64,000 nt of DNA from Bimastos eiseni. Lineage: Eukaryota > Annelida > Clitellata > Crassiclitellata > Lumbricidae. Below the pieces are notes generated by a model that saw nothing but the letters and a program-made list of their open reading frames with translations, did not search any database and was not told the origin of the DNA. Position numbers and translations under genes: made by a program. Positions 11,935 through 24,144 of the stretch are shown here, piece after piece. The stretch spans positions 45,193,447 to 45,257,446 of the forward strand of contig OY365809.1 of NCBI GenBank assembly GCA_959347315.1, given 5' to 3'. Position 1 is the stretch's first letter. Each line of letters starts with the position of its first letter.

Positions 11935-12556
11935 GTGTATGTGTGTATCTTTGTGTTTGCATATGTATAAGTAATGTTTGTGTAATGTGTATGTAATGTT
12001 TGTGTAATGTTTGTGTAATGTGCATGTAATGTTTGTGCAACGTGTATGTAATGTTTGTGTAATGTGTATGTAATGTTTGTGGGATGTATATGTAATATGT
12101 AACGTTTGCGTAATGTATATGTAATGTTTGTGTAGTGTTTGTGTAATGTATATGTAATGTATATGTAACGGTTGGGTAATGTATATGTAGTGTATACGTA
12201 ATGTATATGCAATGTATGTGGAATGTTTGTGTAATGATATGTAATGTATGTGTAATATATATGTAATGTTTGTGTAGTGTATATGTAGTGTATATGTAAT
12301 GTATGTGTAATGTATATGTAATGTATATGTAATGTTTGTGTAGTGTATATGTAGTGTATATGTAATGTATATGTAATGTATATGTAATGTATATGTAATG
12401 TATATGTAGTGTAAACATAGCGTATATGTAATGTATATGTAATGTATATATATAAATAATGTTTGTGTAATGTATATGTGATGTATATGCAATGTATGTG
12501 TAATGTTTGTGTAATGTATATGTAATGTTTGTGTAATGTATATGTAATGTATATAA
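11935..12556. repeat. 12-bp minisatellite (tgtaatgtatat)
   Basis: About fifty units of a 12-bp word with two main forms, gtaatgtatat and gtaatgtttgt. Because 12 is a multiple of 3, the - strand stays open in all three frames (HIHYTNITYTL-like text). Confidence 0.92.
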
Positions 12557-12841
12557 ACGCATACTTACCTAAGCGCCCACATATAACAGAAGGCATGATC
12601 TACGGATTTACTGCACTAACGACCAATTCACTGAAGCAAACATGTTCAGTTGTATAGGCTTATTGAAGGACCATGACAATTGGAGAGTATTCAAGTTGTC
12701 CTCGCTCGCCACTAATCTTACTTACAACGAAGACTCCTTATGACTCGCTTTGCTATTACACGAATTCAGTTATAAAAGGGTTACATAGGTTAGAATCTGT
12801 GCTTATTATTGAGTGTCTTGAAGAGACGCTATATAAATTGC

Positions 12842-12945
12842 ATTTTTGATTGATTGATTGATGGATGGATCGATTGATTGACTGATTAATTAATTGATTG
12901 ACTGATTGATTGATTTATTGATCGATTGATTGATTGATATTATGT
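12842..12945. repeat. (GATT)n array after a LINE-type tail
   Basis: A gacgctatataaattgc tail at 12828-12845 leads straight into gattgattgattg. This suggests the tetranucleotide array grew from the 3' end of a retroposon. Confidence 0.8.
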
Positions 12946-13359
12946 ATGTATGTATGATTAATTTTTTGTTGTATATGATTTTTATTATTCCTTTTGCTTT
13001 TGCTTTTTTTCTTGTCTACAGTCTACACGGTGTAAAGTTGGCTGCGCGGTATGTTCTTCTGACTCCTAGATTTCCGGTTGGATTTCTCCACTTCCGGTTT
13101 ATAGCTGACCCATAATATGATTTACTGATGAGACTTCCCTTTACTTTCCAATCCTTCATAGGACGGTTGGCTCTACCCACTCTACGCCAGGAAGACCCCA
13201 GGGAAAGGCACATGCGATCGCAATAATAAACGTTGTCTATAAGAAACGGGAATCATACGATGCGACCAAGAGGTCCAAGACGTTTGATCGGTCCTGTTTA
13301 TGGCTTATTTATCGGGCTTAGGGCTATCATCGCGGCGTGAAGGCGATATCCAGGTGTTA

Positions 13360-13505
13360 AAATACACACACACATACGCACGCACGCACGCACACACACA
13401 CATATATACATAAACACACACATTTATACATAATAGATATGTATATATATATTATATTTATATGTATTTATATATATACACAGGTATACATATACATACA
13501 TACAG
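13360..13505. repeat. CA/TA microsatellite cluster
   Basis: Runs of cacacaca, gcacgcacg and tatatata with imperfect units. Confidence 0.85.
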
Positions 13506-13523
13506 TGATAATTGAAGAAGTAT

Positions 13524-14006
13524 TCATCCGTGAAGATTTATATAGCACCCCATCAGGGTACTACTCAGACGCGCTCCCGAACCCAGTTCGGCTGAAAATA
13601 ACAGTTTTAAGGCGAGTATATAGAGTCCGAGTGGACCCTGAGTGACAAGCGCAATGCCAACCGAGCGTGTTCCAGTCTTCCAGAGGAGCGAGGGGTCAAC
13701 CACTGAGAAAACACGATTTTGTTTAGTAACTATGCGGGCAAATGGGCCAATAAGTAGACCTCGCTGAGTAGAGTGCAGAGAGCGGCGACCCGGTGCACTC
13801 AAAGTAGAGTAACAGATATCGCGAAGATAGGTAGGGGCGAGACCCAGCAATGACCGCCAGACCAAAGCGATGGTATGGTACAAGATTCGATGTTGGATGC
13901 ATTTAGCGCCCATTACAGATACCTTGTACAATGTACATTTACGTAATGTATAAACACTCGGCAAGACTACAGAATCGTTCCTACATTCATATGTAACCGC
14001 ATGCAT
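13524..14006 (-). pseudogene. CR1-like LINE ORF2 C-terminal fragment
   Basis: On the - strand it reads VWRSLLGLAPTYLRDICYST, then GRRSLHSTQRGLL, RIVTKQNRVFSVVDPSLLWK and LALKLLFSAELGSGARLSS. This matches the LAPPYLSELC...RRLRSA...RAFSVAGPTLWN end of CR1/L2-type reverse transcriptases. The 3' side carries tttatatagcacccca. It is 5'-truncated, as usual for LINE insertions. Confidence 0.85.
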
Positions 14007-14009
14007 TTA

Positions 14010-15330
14010 TACCTGCGTATACATAAACACACGCACTTGCATACATTAATAAATATTTACTTACATATATAATCAATTGCATGCAATGCATGACTGCATT
14101 GCATACTTGCATGTTCATGTTAATGCCTGTAAATGCATATAGGTCAGTAAATAAGTATATTCTTTATTTAACCAACTGCATTTGGGCATTCTGGTGTACA
14201 ATACATTCAAAAGTACAGCATTCTAATTAAAATGAATTTCCGCACTAGATATCCATACATATGTGCTGTACACACATATCAGCGCACAGCCGTGTACAAT
14301 TGTACCTACGTTCCCAGTATTATAACATTTCTGACCGGCTTTCTGCGTGTCCGGACGAGGTTTAATTGTGCACTGGCTAATCCAATACCTTCTCTTATCG
14401 GCTCCACCGGATCAGGTTTCGGTAATAATAAACGTTGTAACGACCGCAATAAGCTCGGTTCCCTCCCTCCTGTCCTCCTGCAGTGATTGACCGGCGGTTT
14501 CAGTGGCTGTATGGGTCCCGTTTAGAGTCGATTTAGCCAGATGCATTTATTCTCCGTCTATAGAGATTATGGGAATGCGATAGTCTGTGGGTCGGCGTGA
14601 GGCGCGGTTGCCGATTCGTTACAGAAGCCCGCCTGTAACGCGGAGAGATGGATCCGAGGAACTCGTCTTACTGCCCAGCTTTGCCTGGGATTGAACTTTG
14701 AATTCGTCGGATGCGCTGCTTTGTCTCTGAAATTTGCCCCTTTCGTGAGTTCCTTTTGGTGAGCGCTGCGAGTGAGACCGGGGTTATATAAGACCTCGCC
14801 TTATCAGCGTGTTAAAATCAGCTATTCAGGTGATACGAATGCAAATGTCGGTTGTTATTATATTGAATATATATCGGAGAAATTTGCTATAAGAAACCAA
14901 AAAATCCAAATATCGGAATTTAGAGTAAATTGTTCAAGGGAAACTTGTCAATTTTCCCTTGAATTTTGCATTAGAACGTTTTGTAAAAATGTTCTTATCA
15001 CCAGAGCGTTCCGTTCGTAAGCATTTTCTGGGACCAAAAGCAAAGTTTACTGTCTATAGCTTAGATGAGGCTGCCTCTTTGTGTTGTTTAGTTGCGTTAT
15101 ATTACTTAATGTTAGGTTGTCAATAATGGTTTTGTTATTTTTGGGCCGACCGACGTAATATAATGCGCAAATAAAGGCCGGAATTCCGTTTAATGGATTT
15201 TTAGGAACAGATCTGCCACCTAGCGATAGCATTTAAAACATAAAATACATTTTAAAGAATATCATAATAATTATATTATAATCAACTTCGATGTGCCGGC
15301 ATTGTAAAAAAATGGGGTTAAGTTTCAGCT
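14010..15330. other. Intergenic, no gene seen
   Basis: Relatively balanced base composition, no simple-repeat arrays and no convincing open frame. A TATA-like ttatataag lies at 14784-14792. Confidence 0.45.
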
Positions 15331-15354
15331 GCCCTGCATGTGGTGGTGCCCGTC

Positions 15355-15595
15355 TCTAGCCTTTAGAAAGGACTAGGGTGACGCTAATCATCTTTGTTAT
15401 GACGCGGCGTCGTTAGACAAATGGATCAACGTTTTACTTAGACACCTTAAAAATGTTCCTTTCCAATGCTATAAATATCAGTTTGTTCTGTTAATGTTAG
15501 ATTTTGACAGTGCTAGCTAGTCCCAAGCCTGGAGAAAGGAGGGGGACGACACCAAGTCATCTTCGATATGGAACGGTGTTGTTAAAAAAATCAAC
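15355..15595 (+). mobile_element. Two dispersed retroposon tail copies
   Basis: Copies at about 15355-15420 (gacgctaatcatctttgtta then cgtcgttaga) and 15520-15595 (tagtcccaagcctggagaaa then gttgttaaa), in the same orientation, both diverged. Confidence 0.55.
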
Positions 15596-15994
15596 AACGT
15601 CATTAATTTTTAGATATTACGAATATTACGCTAAGAGCCGATCCGTATTCATGCGTAGATCCACCTTCCGTCTAAAATCTAAACCATCTCGACACCTAGC
15701 GGTCGGTGTGTATACAAACGCAACACCTCTGGAATGGCCTTTGCGAAGAGCTTTCCCCGGACTAAGACAATAAACAACTTGCGCAAGACGTTTATGCAAG
15801 GTTGATGGGGCTTTGAGTAGGCCTTATCGCCGCAGTGGTTTGACCTAAATTCAGGATCGTGAACAACTGACTCACAAGAGAGAGCGCCGCAGTTGCAATT
15901 ACTAGACATCCGGGAATGTCCATTGAGATTTCCATAAGCCTTGGACGCCCCCGCTTGACTACTCTCCTCAAAGAGTAAAGTAGCCTACGACTGG

Positions 15995-16178
15995 TTTAGG
16001 TAAGCAAGTTAGTAGGTAAGAGAGTGAGTGAGTAAGTGAATAAGTAAGTGAATAAATAAGTAAGTAAGTACGTAGGTAATTAGGTAGGCAGGTAAGTAAG
16101 TGGGTAGGTAAGTGGGTAAGTAGGTAAGTAAGTAGATAGGTAGGTAAGTAGGTATGTAAGTAAGTAGGTAAGTGATCT
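15995..16178. repeat. (GTAA/GTAG)n tetranucleotide array
   Basis: Imperfect aagtaagtaggtaagt units, about 180 bases. Confidence 0.93.
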
Positions 16179-16504
16179 TAATTAGCGTGTGACAAGCGAT
16201 ATACAGCAACAATGGTAGGGTGTATACTAGGCTGAATTCCTTCATTCATTACGAATTTATGCTTATTATGAGAAATTGCGTTGCAAAGTTCCAATAGCAT
16301 CAATATACCGTTTATTATTCCATTTTATCTACTCATCACTGTGATAAATGTTATGAAAAGTTTTGCAAATTAGTGTATACACTCACTACGAAATAAAGGT
16401 AAGGTATTAGCTGTCGGATTTGCGGCTTTGCCTTCACCTTTAGGCAGTGGCTTGGGTTTAGTCGAGGACAACGGTGTTGATTTATCTAGGCCCTATTTGT
16501 CTCT

Positions 16505-16930
16505 TTATTTGTTCGGGTAATTTATATAGCGCCACCAATTTGACTAGTGGCGCTCTGTGCGCTGTCTTAAATGACTCGAAATGGCGTGAGTTCTAAGTAG
16601 CGTTATTAAGCTGAACAGTGCACCCTGTCTGTCGTTCTCGTGTGGTGCCAGTCTTAAGATTGGATGCAGAAGGAGGGTGACACCAGTCGTCTTTGCTATG
16701 ACATTGTCGTTAAACAGTTATTAGCCAACAGTGCACAGAATTCTGTGAGAGATGTCCCTAAACTCGAATATTGCGTGCTCTCGCTAGAAACCTTTATAAT
16801 GATTTCCGCTGTGGCTATAAAAGTCGTCAATCGCGCGTTCATTTGGTTTAAACTCCGTCCAAAGCGGGATAAAGGAGGAGGGCGACGCTAATGATCTTTG
16901 TTATCACTCAGTGTCGTTAAACTGCAACTA
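16505..16930. mobile_element. LINE tail plus two dispersed retroposon tails
   Basis: atttatatagcgccaccaat at 16510 is a - strand LINE tail. tgccagtcttaagattgg (16648) and gggataaaggaggagggcga (16866) start two + copies of the dispersed family, each ending in cgttaaac. Confidence 0.55.
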
Positions 16931-17227
16931 CCTACCTTCATTCGGTTGATTCAGATAAAAAAAATTATGGATTTTATAAGGACGCGTGAAGTTCAATTTA
17001 TCAGACTTCAATTTGGCCATATAATAACTAATAAATGGTTGAAAACTATAGGTAAGAGCCCAACTAATTTATGCTCTCATTGTCAGATGACAGAAGTAAT
17101 TGATCATATATTACTTGCTTGCAAGAAAACTAACGTATCAAATTTATTAAGTAAATTATGTGCAGAAAAAGATGGAGATGGATTATATTTTTATAAATGT
17201 ATTATCTGTTTGAGATATCTATATTGA
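16898..17227 (+). pseudogene. LINE ORF2 C-terminal fragment with Cys/His motif
   Basis: An open frame reads FIRTREVQFIRLQFGHIITN, then CSHCQMTEVIDHILLAC. The R.QFGH...C..C....DHILL.C pattern is the C-terminal Cys/His motif of Jockey/I/Tx1-like non-LTR ORF2 proteins. The upstream part of the ORF is absent. AT-rich sequence without further coding follows. Confidence 0.75.
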
Positions 17228-17229
17228 GG

Positions 17230-18000
17230 TATATAACATACCAATGATAATAAATAATGGAAACATTATTTAAAATTAATGAGTACAATTAAATAGTGGA
17301 ATAATATTCAATAGAGAACTAAATATGGTTATTGCAGTTGCATGCTGGATATTGGAAAAACCATTTAATAAACTATTTTTAAACATCAACAATTGGACAC
17401 AACATATTAGTTGGATTGTTTTGTAATGATGAATGTATTGCTTTATTATTGGTACTTCAGTTGTTAAGTTGATATTAATTCGTTTATTTGTAATCTTGGA
17501 TGTCTGGATTTAGTATTATTCCTTTGGTTGTTATGTTGATTTGGATTATTGAATATTGTCTATAATCCTTTACTATAAATGATGTACTGTTAATATTGAA
17601 TATTACTTGTTGACATTATATAGATAGTTTGACATTGATGTTATGAAATAGTTTTAATGCTCTGTAAATAAGATGGAAAAAAACTGAAAGAAGAAAAGAA
17701 CCGATACGGTCAAAGAAGAGCTTTCATGAACAAAAAAAGAAGCTTAATGACCACATGAATAAATTTTACATATGTATGTGTGTACATTGTATGTATATAT
17801 ATACATTTATACAATATGTATGTTTATATATGTAGGAATAAAATGTAATAATCATATATATATATATGTTATGAAATATCTACAACAACCATATGTCGAA
17901 TATTGCTGTCTCAGCAACCAGTCAAAAAAATGGAATCAATAACAACACAAAAGAAAGAAAGACAACATAAAGATAAAGGATTAAAACTATATACGAAATT
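17230..18000. other. AT-rich, no gene seen
   Basis: Probably the 3' part of the preceding LINE plus AT-rich DNA; short TA runs at 17795 and 17855-17870. Confidence 0.45.
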
Positions 18001-18009
18001 GAACTGAAA

Positions 18010-18350
18010 TGTAACAAATTCTGAAGACGTCAACAGCCTGTGTTGCTATAAGATGTCGTTAAACTGTTGAAAAGTAAATAATAATCATTCATTCGGTCAT
18101 ATCAGCATTGTGTTGTATACGATGCCAAACGAGCGGTGGCTGCGCAACCTCTTAGACGAATTTATTTCATCTGAGGCTAACAACCTTTGATGCCATAAGA
18201 TGTTTAACTCTGGATGCCGCATTCCATCGCTAGCAAATGGTCTTCGGAAGCAACAGTTGTATTGGATTATTCTATACGCTGAGAGCTGTACAAATATATT
18301 TTGCTGTCAACGGCTTTTGATGCCGTAAGACGATAAACTATTGGACCAAA
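18010..18350. repeat. Threefold motif, caacctttgatgccataaga
   Basis: Versions at about 18030, 18180 and 18308 (caacagcctgtgttgctata, caacctttgatgccataaga, caacggcttttgatgccgta), each followed by a gat(gt)ttaaact end. This resembles the cgttaaac end of the dispersed retroposon family. Confidence 0.5.
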
Positions 18351-18789
18351 TCAAATGGCTGGGTGGGATATCATAGAGGAATATTCGACAAGGCAAAGTT
18401 TACGTTAAATGTCAAAGATAATCGCGATATATATATATATATATATACTCCTATATATATGCATACAAATCAGTCTTTTACACTATATATATATATAATT
18501 ATATATTAATTGTTTATTGAATGACAAATAGTATTGGTTAGCGATTATAGCGTATACGGTGTTTTATGGTATATCCAAACAATCGTGTTAAATCGTGTTA
18601 AACATTGTCTTGTTCCACAAATAATCGTCTGTCGATCGTATTAGTTTTGTTGTAATGTTTACAAGGAAAACAAACGAAAATTGCGCTGGAACAAAAGGTG
18701 TCGTAAATTAGACACACAATAAAACGCTCTCGATTTAAAGTATGCGTTGCCTATGTCGCACATCCAACATTATTACTAATTCATTAATT

Positions 18790-19080
18790 CATTTTAGCAT
18801 TTATATACCGCCCCTCGAGAGGTCTACCCTGATTCGCTCGCAGCCCTACCACGGCGATACCGTTCTTTAAAAGGGACTTGTGAGTGAAAGGCACAATGAG
18901 TACAAATATCGGTGCTATATAAATCATCTTTATTAACTGATCAATGCAGTGATTGATTGACTGATTGATAAATCGTTGACTGATTGATTTTGCTCGTTGA
19001 TTGATCAATCGTTGACTGATTGATTTTGCTCGTTGATTGACAGATCGATCGATTGATTGATATTTGCTCATCGATCCACT
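18790..19080. repeat. LINE tail and GATT/GACT arrays
   Basis: gcatttatataccgcccctc (18798) and ggtgctatataaatcatc (18911) are tails in opposite orientation. After them tgattgactgattgat arrays run to 19075, including a repeated 35-40-bp unit with ttttgctcgttgattga. Confidence 0.7.
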
Positions 19081-19257
19081 GATTGATTTCTTTCCAGGTG
19101 AGGCGTTGTTGATCGATCACAGGTGCGATATGTCTGAACGTTTAACAATACCCTAGTCTCTCCATCAGAATTCTGATGCCCCAGCCTCCGTACCACCTCA
19201 TCCTGAAACAGACAACGTTGCCTCTGAGTGACTAACTCAGGATTATCGTTTATCATC

Positions 19258-19325
19258 AGCCAGTCACCCAGCCAGTCACCCAGCCAGTCAGGTGGTCAGT
19301 CAGTTGGCCAGTCAGTCGGCCAGCC
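19258..19325. repeat. cagtcacccagc short tandem repeat
   Basis: cagccagtcacccagccagt repeated with drift, then cagtcagttggccagtca. Confidence 0.8.
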
Positions 19326-19856
19326 AACCAGTGACACAAGGCTATGAGCTGCTAAGACTGAAATCGCGATGGCCAAGTCTTTTGGATTCCACTGGCAGAA
19401 GACGGTTCCTGAAGCCCTACTGCAGGGCGCTCGATTCGATCGATGGGAAGAGGTGAGATAAGTCATCCTGTCGCTCATTTGCATAATTCGCCTATTATGT
19501 ATGAACACTTACTTACTTACCCACATGTCCTTTTTTATATGTGAGATGCTCTATCAAATACAAGCAGATGTCGCAACTTACAATTTCGAGAAAATGGCCG
19601 AAAATTACATGAATGCAAAATTTCATCACAGAACTATTATGTGTTAGCATGAAGTAATAACTTTGTTACTTGAATTTGATTAAAACTCCAAACACAAATA
19701 ATGGCTTCTTTGTATCATTTGTGACAGTTATCTCGGAATTGTGGTTTGCGACATCTGTCTGCTTTTGACAGATCATCCCAAATAATTATATCATGTGCAC
19801 TTGCTTACCAGCTTACCCACTTGTATATTTTCGAAATACTTTTCCTCCCTATTTGT

Positions 19857-19936
19857 CTACTCGCCTGCCTACCTACCTGCCTACCTACCTGCCTGCCTGC
19901 CAGCCTGCCTACCTACCTACCTATCTACCTACCTGA
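19857..19936. repeat. (CCTA/CCTG)n array
   Basis: cctgcctacctacctgcc units. The array abuts the truncated LINE at 19938. Confidence 0.9.
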
Positions 19937-19937
19937 T

Positions 19938-20215
19938 GGCAGGCCATGCTGCTAATGAATGTACGCTTGGCTGCTGACAGGCCCTCGACGTTCAGTTGTA
20001 GAACTCGAAATACCGTTGCAATGGCTTGCAAGTCATCGGGCACTGGGAGGACGAGGACCGCGTGTGGCGCGTGACCAGGATTCATGTTAAGTGAATTTGG
20101 TCCTTCTAGAAGGATCATTGGCTTCTCCAGAGTTGACCTCTGGATACTGACAAGGGGCGCGACGAGAAGGCTGATCCAATGCCCCCCAAGTTTCATTTTA
20201 AGCTGTTTTTCAGAT
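19938..20215 (-). pseudogene. LINE ORF2 N-terminus (AP endonuclease start)
   Basis: On the - strand, after a poorly conserved leader, it reads VFRVLQLNVEGLSAAKRTFI SSM. This matches the first strand of LINE apurinic-like endonucleases (LQLNVEGISAAKREYI). Only the first 25 or so residues of the domain remain before a CTAC microsatellite. It is the only 5' LINE part in the window. Confidence 0.7.
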
Positions 20216-20232
20216 AATTATAGGTGATTATA

Positions 20233-20325
20233 GTTGATTGCAATTTAACGACACTATGTCATAACAAAGATCATTAGCGTCGCCCGCCTCCTTTATCCAG
20301 ACGTGGGATTGGCACTGTCAGGGTG
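20233..20325 (-). mobile_element. Dispersed retroposon tail copy
   Basis: The best-preserved - strand copy: tttaacgacactatgtcata, caaagatcattagcgtcgcc, then ctcctttatcc and gggattggca. Confidence 0.6.
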
Positions 20326-20589
20326 CGAGCAGCGGTGGAGTTTAGGAGTCGTTGGCGCTTTATTGCGGGGAGGATTGATTGGGGAACTCTGTGTTGGGGC
20401 GGGGATGGGCGGCTGGCGCCAGAGGCCGTATATCGAGAATTCTAAATTTAGATGATACTGGGCGGGGAAAGTGTTGAAGCGGTTAATTGGTGTGACTTAA
20501 TTATGTCACATATAAAATTATGACACATTGGATGAAGGATACCAACTGATGGGAGGGGGGCTTTTGTAGGTAGCGTTGGACTGTGCGGC

Positions 20590-20727
20590 TGTCTTGGTGC
20601 GTCTCTTTGTTCGTCTATCTATGTGTCTTTGTCTGCCTCTGTCTTTCTCGGTCGCTGTATGTCTGCGAGTGTCGCTTTCAGTCTGTCTGTGTGAGTCTGT
20701 CTGTGTTGCTCTTTCTGTTTCTCTACA

Positions 20728-20783
<56 letters not shown>

Positions 20784-21075
20784 CTGTTTCTTTCTGTCTC
20801 TGTCTCTGTCTGTCTGTCCCTTTCTGTCAATATTGTCTGTCTGTGTGTCAATCTCTTTCCTTTTTTCTTTATCTCTGTCTCTGTCTATCTAATCTGTCTC
20901 CCTCCGTCTCTCTTTTTCTTTCTCAATTGCTATCTCTCTCTATACATCTCTCCGTCTCTGTCTCTATCCCTGTCACTGTGTGCGTGTGTCTCTCTCAGTT
21001 GCTGTCTCTCTCACTCGATGTCTCTCCTTCTTTGCATTTTTCTATCTGTCTGTCTGTCTGTATGTCTGTTACTAA
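20590..21075. repeat. TGTC/CT pyrimidine array
   Basis: Imperfect tgtctgtctgtc and ctctctctctct units over almost 500 bases. All three + frames stay largely open, an artefact of composition. Confidence 0.92.
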
Positions 21076-21178
21076 TGCTCTGTCAGTCGAGATAATAACT
21101 GATTAGGTTGAGCCATTCTCTTATTATGCATTGGGTTTTTTTTATAGTTTTTCCCGACGTATTAAGTAGGTTTATTGA

Positions 21179-21702
21179 TCGGTCGGTCGGTGGGTCGGTC
21201 GGTGGGTCGGTCGGTGGGTCGGTCGGTGGGTCGGTCGGTGGGTCGGTCGGTCGGTGGGTCGGTCGGTGGGTCGGTCGGTCGGTGGGTCGGTCGGTGGGTC
21301 GGTCGGTGGGTCGGTCGGTGGGTCGGTCGGTGGGTCGGTCGGTGGGTCGGTCGGTGGGTCGGTCGGTCGGTGGGTCGGTCGGTGGGTCGGTCGGTCGGTG
21401 GGTCGGTCGGTGGGTCGGTCGGTGGGTCGGTCGGTGGGTCGGTCGGTGGGTCGGTCGGTCGGTGGGTCGGTCGGTGGGTCGGTCGGTCGGTGGGTCGGTC
21501 GGTGGGTCGGTCGGTCGGTGGGTCGGTCGGTCGGTGGGTCGGTCGGTCGGTGGGTCGGTGGGTCGGTCGGTCGGTCGGTCGGTGGGTCGGTCGGTCGGTC
21601 GGTGGGTCGGTCGGTCGGTCGGTCGGTCGGTCGGTCGGTGGGTCGGTCGGTGGGTCGGTCGGTCGGTCGGTCGGTCGGTCGGTGGGTCGGTGGGTCGGTC
21701 GG
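21179..21702. repeat. GGTC/GGTG tetranucleotide array
   Basis: About 130 units. The pattern ggtcggtcggtgggtc dominates, with single GGTG units placed irregularly. Stop-free in several frames on both strands. Confidence 0.96.
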
Positions 21703-22209
21703 CCTATGCCTCGTTTAGATCCCAATCCTGACCCTGCGTTTGTTTCGGGTGAGACTCCGCATGTAGCCCCCACAACACTGGGAACATAGCTGCAGTGCAT
21801 AGCATCCTATGGAGTGATGGATGATTGCCGTTGTCTTGCCCTCACTTCACTTGTCTTGGCTCTAGAGATGATTCGAAACTGCTTTGAAAACGAAAATCGA
21901 ATATTTTATTTACAAAGCGTCAATCGACTAAAAACACAAATACTGTTACTATTAGTGCTTACTAGTTACTACTTCCTAGTTCAAACCGAGGCAAAGCAAA
22001 AGGAATCATAACAATTTTGCCAATCTACAAATCGACAAAATTGGATTTCTTTAAATATTTGAGACTCGGACTCTGTACAATTCAACTGGTAAAACTCGGT
22101 ACTTGAAAGGGAAATGAAAATCAAGGCCAGGAAGAAAGCCTTGCTTTTCATTGCCTTGCCTTGCCTTTACTTTTCTTGCATTTCGTTGCATTGTTTTGTG
22201 GATAATAAA

Positions 22210-22345
22210 CATTATCTGTCGACCTCTAGTGCCTGTGGTAACCGATCCCAACCTGGATCTGCGGTTGGGGTGGTGGTGCGGTTGACCCAGCGCCGGGACA
22301 TCCTAGCGTCTAAGATCCGTCCTCCATCTGCCAGGATTTATTAGG
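22210..22345 (+). repeat. Low-copy repeat-like segment
   Basis: The segment cagcgccgggacatcctagc has mobile-element-like composition and ends in aggatttattaggcgcc. I cannot assign it. Confidence 0.3.
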
Positions 22346-22559
22346 CGCCCCACGTAGACGCCGGTTGCGTTTTTCGGCGCCTCTTCCGAAATAAGAGGAT
22401 CTCTTATTTCGTTTTCTTGAATTTTGGAAGATCTCTGTTGTGAAAGTTGAAATGGGTTGTGGAAAATTCAGATGAGTATAGTTGAAACTGACGGCCAGTC
22501 TTAAGTCGTCTCCTTTATGCCTCTTGAAAAGTTGAAACAGCTCTTGCAGGCTGCTTCTT

Positions 22560-22690
22560 ACTACGTTCTTGGCCGTGTTATGAATCCGTGGACCTTGGAT
22601 TGGCCTTCCAGCGCGTCAGCAAGTAGGCTCTACCTTGGACATCTTCAAGGCGAGCCTTAAAGTCCACTATTTCAATATTGCAAGCGTGTC
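22560..22690 (+). mobile_element. LINE ORF2 C-terminal scrap
   Basis: NPWTLDWPSSASASRLYLGH and LQGEP correspond, with frame breaks, to the WNGLP...S....TLD.FK.RLK end of LINE proteins. Confidence 0.4.
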
Positions 22691-23490
22691 AAAGAGCCGA
22701 CCCACTGGACATTTCTGGCCCTCCAATGGTGTGTTTATGGAACACCGAGCCTTGGCTATAAACTACGCAATTTGAGAATTAAAATCGGAATGTCAATTTT
22801 GCGGCTTAACGAGATTTACATGATGTTTGTGACTGTTATTGAAGATCGAAATTAATATTTTTAAAACCTAAGGTAACTGTTTGCATGCTTGAAATGCACC
22901 ATTTTAGATTAACTTTTGCGTAAATTTTCTTGAAACATATTCTCCAAGCCCTCTCTCAAATCCCTACACCTATTTAGTTCAGGTGCGTTCGACATCCTTA
23001 CCCGCCACTTTCACAAAAAAAACGCAGCCTCTCTCGCCGCAGTCACAACAGACCGAGATGCGGATTTGTTTTTCTTGTCCTTATACCAGACCCGTTTTAT
23101 GGAAGCCGTATTACGGAGCTGTTTGAGCAACGGGTGATTTAGATAAGGGTGGCAGTAGTCGTCGGCAGTTTTCCCTCTGCCCCCGAGGGCTGGGTGTTGC
23201 GCTCATCAGTTCGGGGTGCGCTCGGAGTAAATACTGGTGTGGCTGGAACACTAAATCTGCCACGATCGAGTAGTTTGGGATGTTGTGAAGTCTCTTGTGT
23301 TCTGCCCATCGGTCCTTGCCTTTGACTCGTTTCCGATGGTGCTTGAAATCTGGGCAACTGTCTCCTACTTAACAGAGCGTTGCAGGACTTATTGTAATGT
23401 GTTGTGTGTGATATAAATGGTCATTGTCTTCAAGTTACTGAAGCACGGCCTTGGCAGCTAAGCGCAGGGCGCTCACTGTTATTCCAGAGA
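22690..23490. other. Intergenic, no gene seen
   Basis: No recognisable gene or array. Confidence 0.5.
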
Positions 23491-23514
23491 AAGGAATCGA
23501 GGCCAATTAATTAG

Positions 23515-23885
23515 TATTATTGTTGTTGTCATTGTCGTTGTCCTTGCCATTGTCGGTGCTAGTACTTGCACCGTTACTGTTATGGTACTTTTACTGCCAC
23601 TGGTGTAGTTATTGGTATGGGTACAGTTAATGATTCTTATATCTGCATTGGTAGTGTTATTAGTACTGTTATTGGTGCTGTTATTACTATTATTGGTGTT
23701 GTTGTTGCTGTTTTTTGGCGCCATTATGGGTACTGTTTTTGGTAATGTTAATGGTACTGGTACTGTAAATGGTACCGTTATCGTTACTGTTGTTATCATT
23801 GTTGTTATCGTCATTGCTGTTTTCATTATTCTTGTTGTCATCATCATCATCATATTCGGCATCATCATCGTCATCATCATATTTG
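23515..23885. repeat. Imperfect triplet array (GTT/ATT/ATC)
   Basis: ttattggtactgttattg-like units pass into catcatcatcatcat. Low complexity on both strands. Confidence 0.88.
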
Positions 23886-23964
23886 GATTGTTATGGTATA
23901 TTTATTAATGGCCATTATTGAGAAGGCATCAATCGATGGGGCGAGGTAATTGTTAGTGAATGAC

Positions 23965-24055
23965 TTCCTGCACAGTAACCGTCTCATAGGAGGAGGAGGA
24001 CGACAACGAGGAGGCAGAAGAGAAGAGGAGGAGGAGTTCTGATCGAAGCCAATCA
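23965..24055 (-). mobile_element. tRNA-like SINE remnant with (GGA)n
   Basis: cacagtaaccgtctcatagg is the complement of the body seen at 31125-31145. A GGA array and a degraded B box (tgatcgaagcc) follow. Confidence 0.5.
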
Positions 24056-24144
24056 ACCCATGTACTCTTCTCGTAACAAGGGGCGACTGCTCTGACCATG
24101 GGCGTCTTCCATCCGCCTACATAAATGGAGTAGTTTTAGTTTTG

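Noticed and set aside
13524..14006. A separate host gene on the - strand
   Set aside because: Matches LINE ORF2 ends and finishes in the same tatatagc tail as other LINE copies.
21108..21800. Long open frames on both strands (SVGRSVGG / PTDRPTDP repeats)
   Set aside because: Produced by the GGTC/GGTG array; open frames on both strands and several phases show composition, not selection.
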